In this document: in pieces, positions 43,762 to 43,841 of the stretch | Layout: every line of letters starts with the position of its first letter | Numbering within the stretch: the stretch's first letter is position 1 | Source of the DNA: Pseudomonadota bacterium | GTDB lineage: Bacteria > Pseudomonadota > Gammaproteobacteria > Xanthomonadales > Rhodanobacteraceae | Assembly (NCBI GenBank): GCA_021795435.1 | Contig: JAJYPJ010000014.1 | Location: forward strand, 1-43,841 | Length of the DNA: 43,841 nt | Direction: 5' to 3' | Position numbers and translations under genes: made by a program | Notes under the pieces: generated by a model | Told to the model about the DNA's origin: nothing | Database searches by the model: none | What the model saw: only the letters and a program-made list of their open reading frames with translations

Positions 43762-43841
43762 ATGAGCTTGCGTCCCATGCTTGCGGCACTTGGAAGCCAC
43801 CGCACCGCAGTCGCGCTGTTCGTGATCGAGATTGCGCTGGC
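43762..43841 (+). CDS. ABC permease, type B' (3'-partial, cut by window edge)
   Basis: Only the first 26 codons are present. The start MSLRPMLAALGSHRTAVALF, with a hydrophobic stretch following, closely resembles the start of the type-B permease at 41164 (MISLRPILSSLRRHKIAALL). It begins seven bases after the third permease and so completes a second A-B pair. Everything beyond the first membrane helix lies outside the window. Confidence 0.7.
   Translation, partial: MSLRPMLAALGSHRTAVALFVIEIAL

Overview
The window is GC-rich (roughly two-thirds G+C by eye), densely packed chromosomal DNA. Gene content and order point to a gammaproteobacterium of the order Xanthomonadales, perhaps Rhodanobacteraceae (placement is inference). 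The main markers are a fused aspartokinase/diaminopimelate decarboxylase, the MurD2-MurL route to D-glutamate in peptidoglycan, and the order yebC-ruvC-ruvA-kup-ruvB-ybgC-tolQRAB-pal-cpoB-queE-queC. Most of the window is core housekeeping DNA read rightwards. I see no insertion sequence, phage, CRISPR array or rRNA.

Left part (1-17.3 kb). An OmpA-like protein entering from the left edge ends at a clear intrinsic terminator. It is followed by an RsuA-type pseudouridine synthase that overlaps, tail to tail, a leftward operon (dienelactone hydrolase, HIT protein, tesB, DUF2007-like membrane protein). rimO then diverges rightwards. Next comes the translationally coupled block lysAC-murL-murD2, which joins aspartate-family amino-acid synthesis to the glutamate steps of peptidoglycan precursor assembly. 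A 399-base hairpin-rich gap, a cytochrome b561-type membrane protein, clpB and a convergent TonB-dependent receptor follow.

Middle part (17.5-31.6 kb). A small FmdB zinc ribbon, aspS and yebC lead into the Holliday-junction genes ruvC, ruvA and ruvB, with the potassium transporter kup inserted between ruvA and ruvB. The complete Tol-Pal envelope system follows (ybgC, tolQ, tolR, tolA, tolB, pal, cpoB), then the queuosine genes queE and queC and a tRNA-Lys(UUU).

Right part (31.6-43.8 kb). Downstream of the tRNA lies a 570-base gap without a gene. It contains an AT-rich dyad region and runs into a 5'-truncated tadE-like pilus gene, the only sign here of a lost tad locus. A NarL-type response regulator and a membrane histidine kinase follow, coupled by start/stop overlap to each other and to the heptose genes (heptose-7-phosphate kinase and hldD). 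The last 6 kb is an export operon: a membrane-fusion protein, one ABC ATPase, and a tandem array of FtsX/MacB-type permeases in the order A-B-A'-B', the last cut by the window edge. The 276-base region before it holds a strong sigma-54 (-24/-12) promoter match and, about 100 bases upstream of the predicted start, a perfect 39-base palindrome built from GTCCGC units spaced exactly 11 bases apart. I read this as a candidate enhancer-binding-protein site. This regulated transporter array is the most interesting part of the window.
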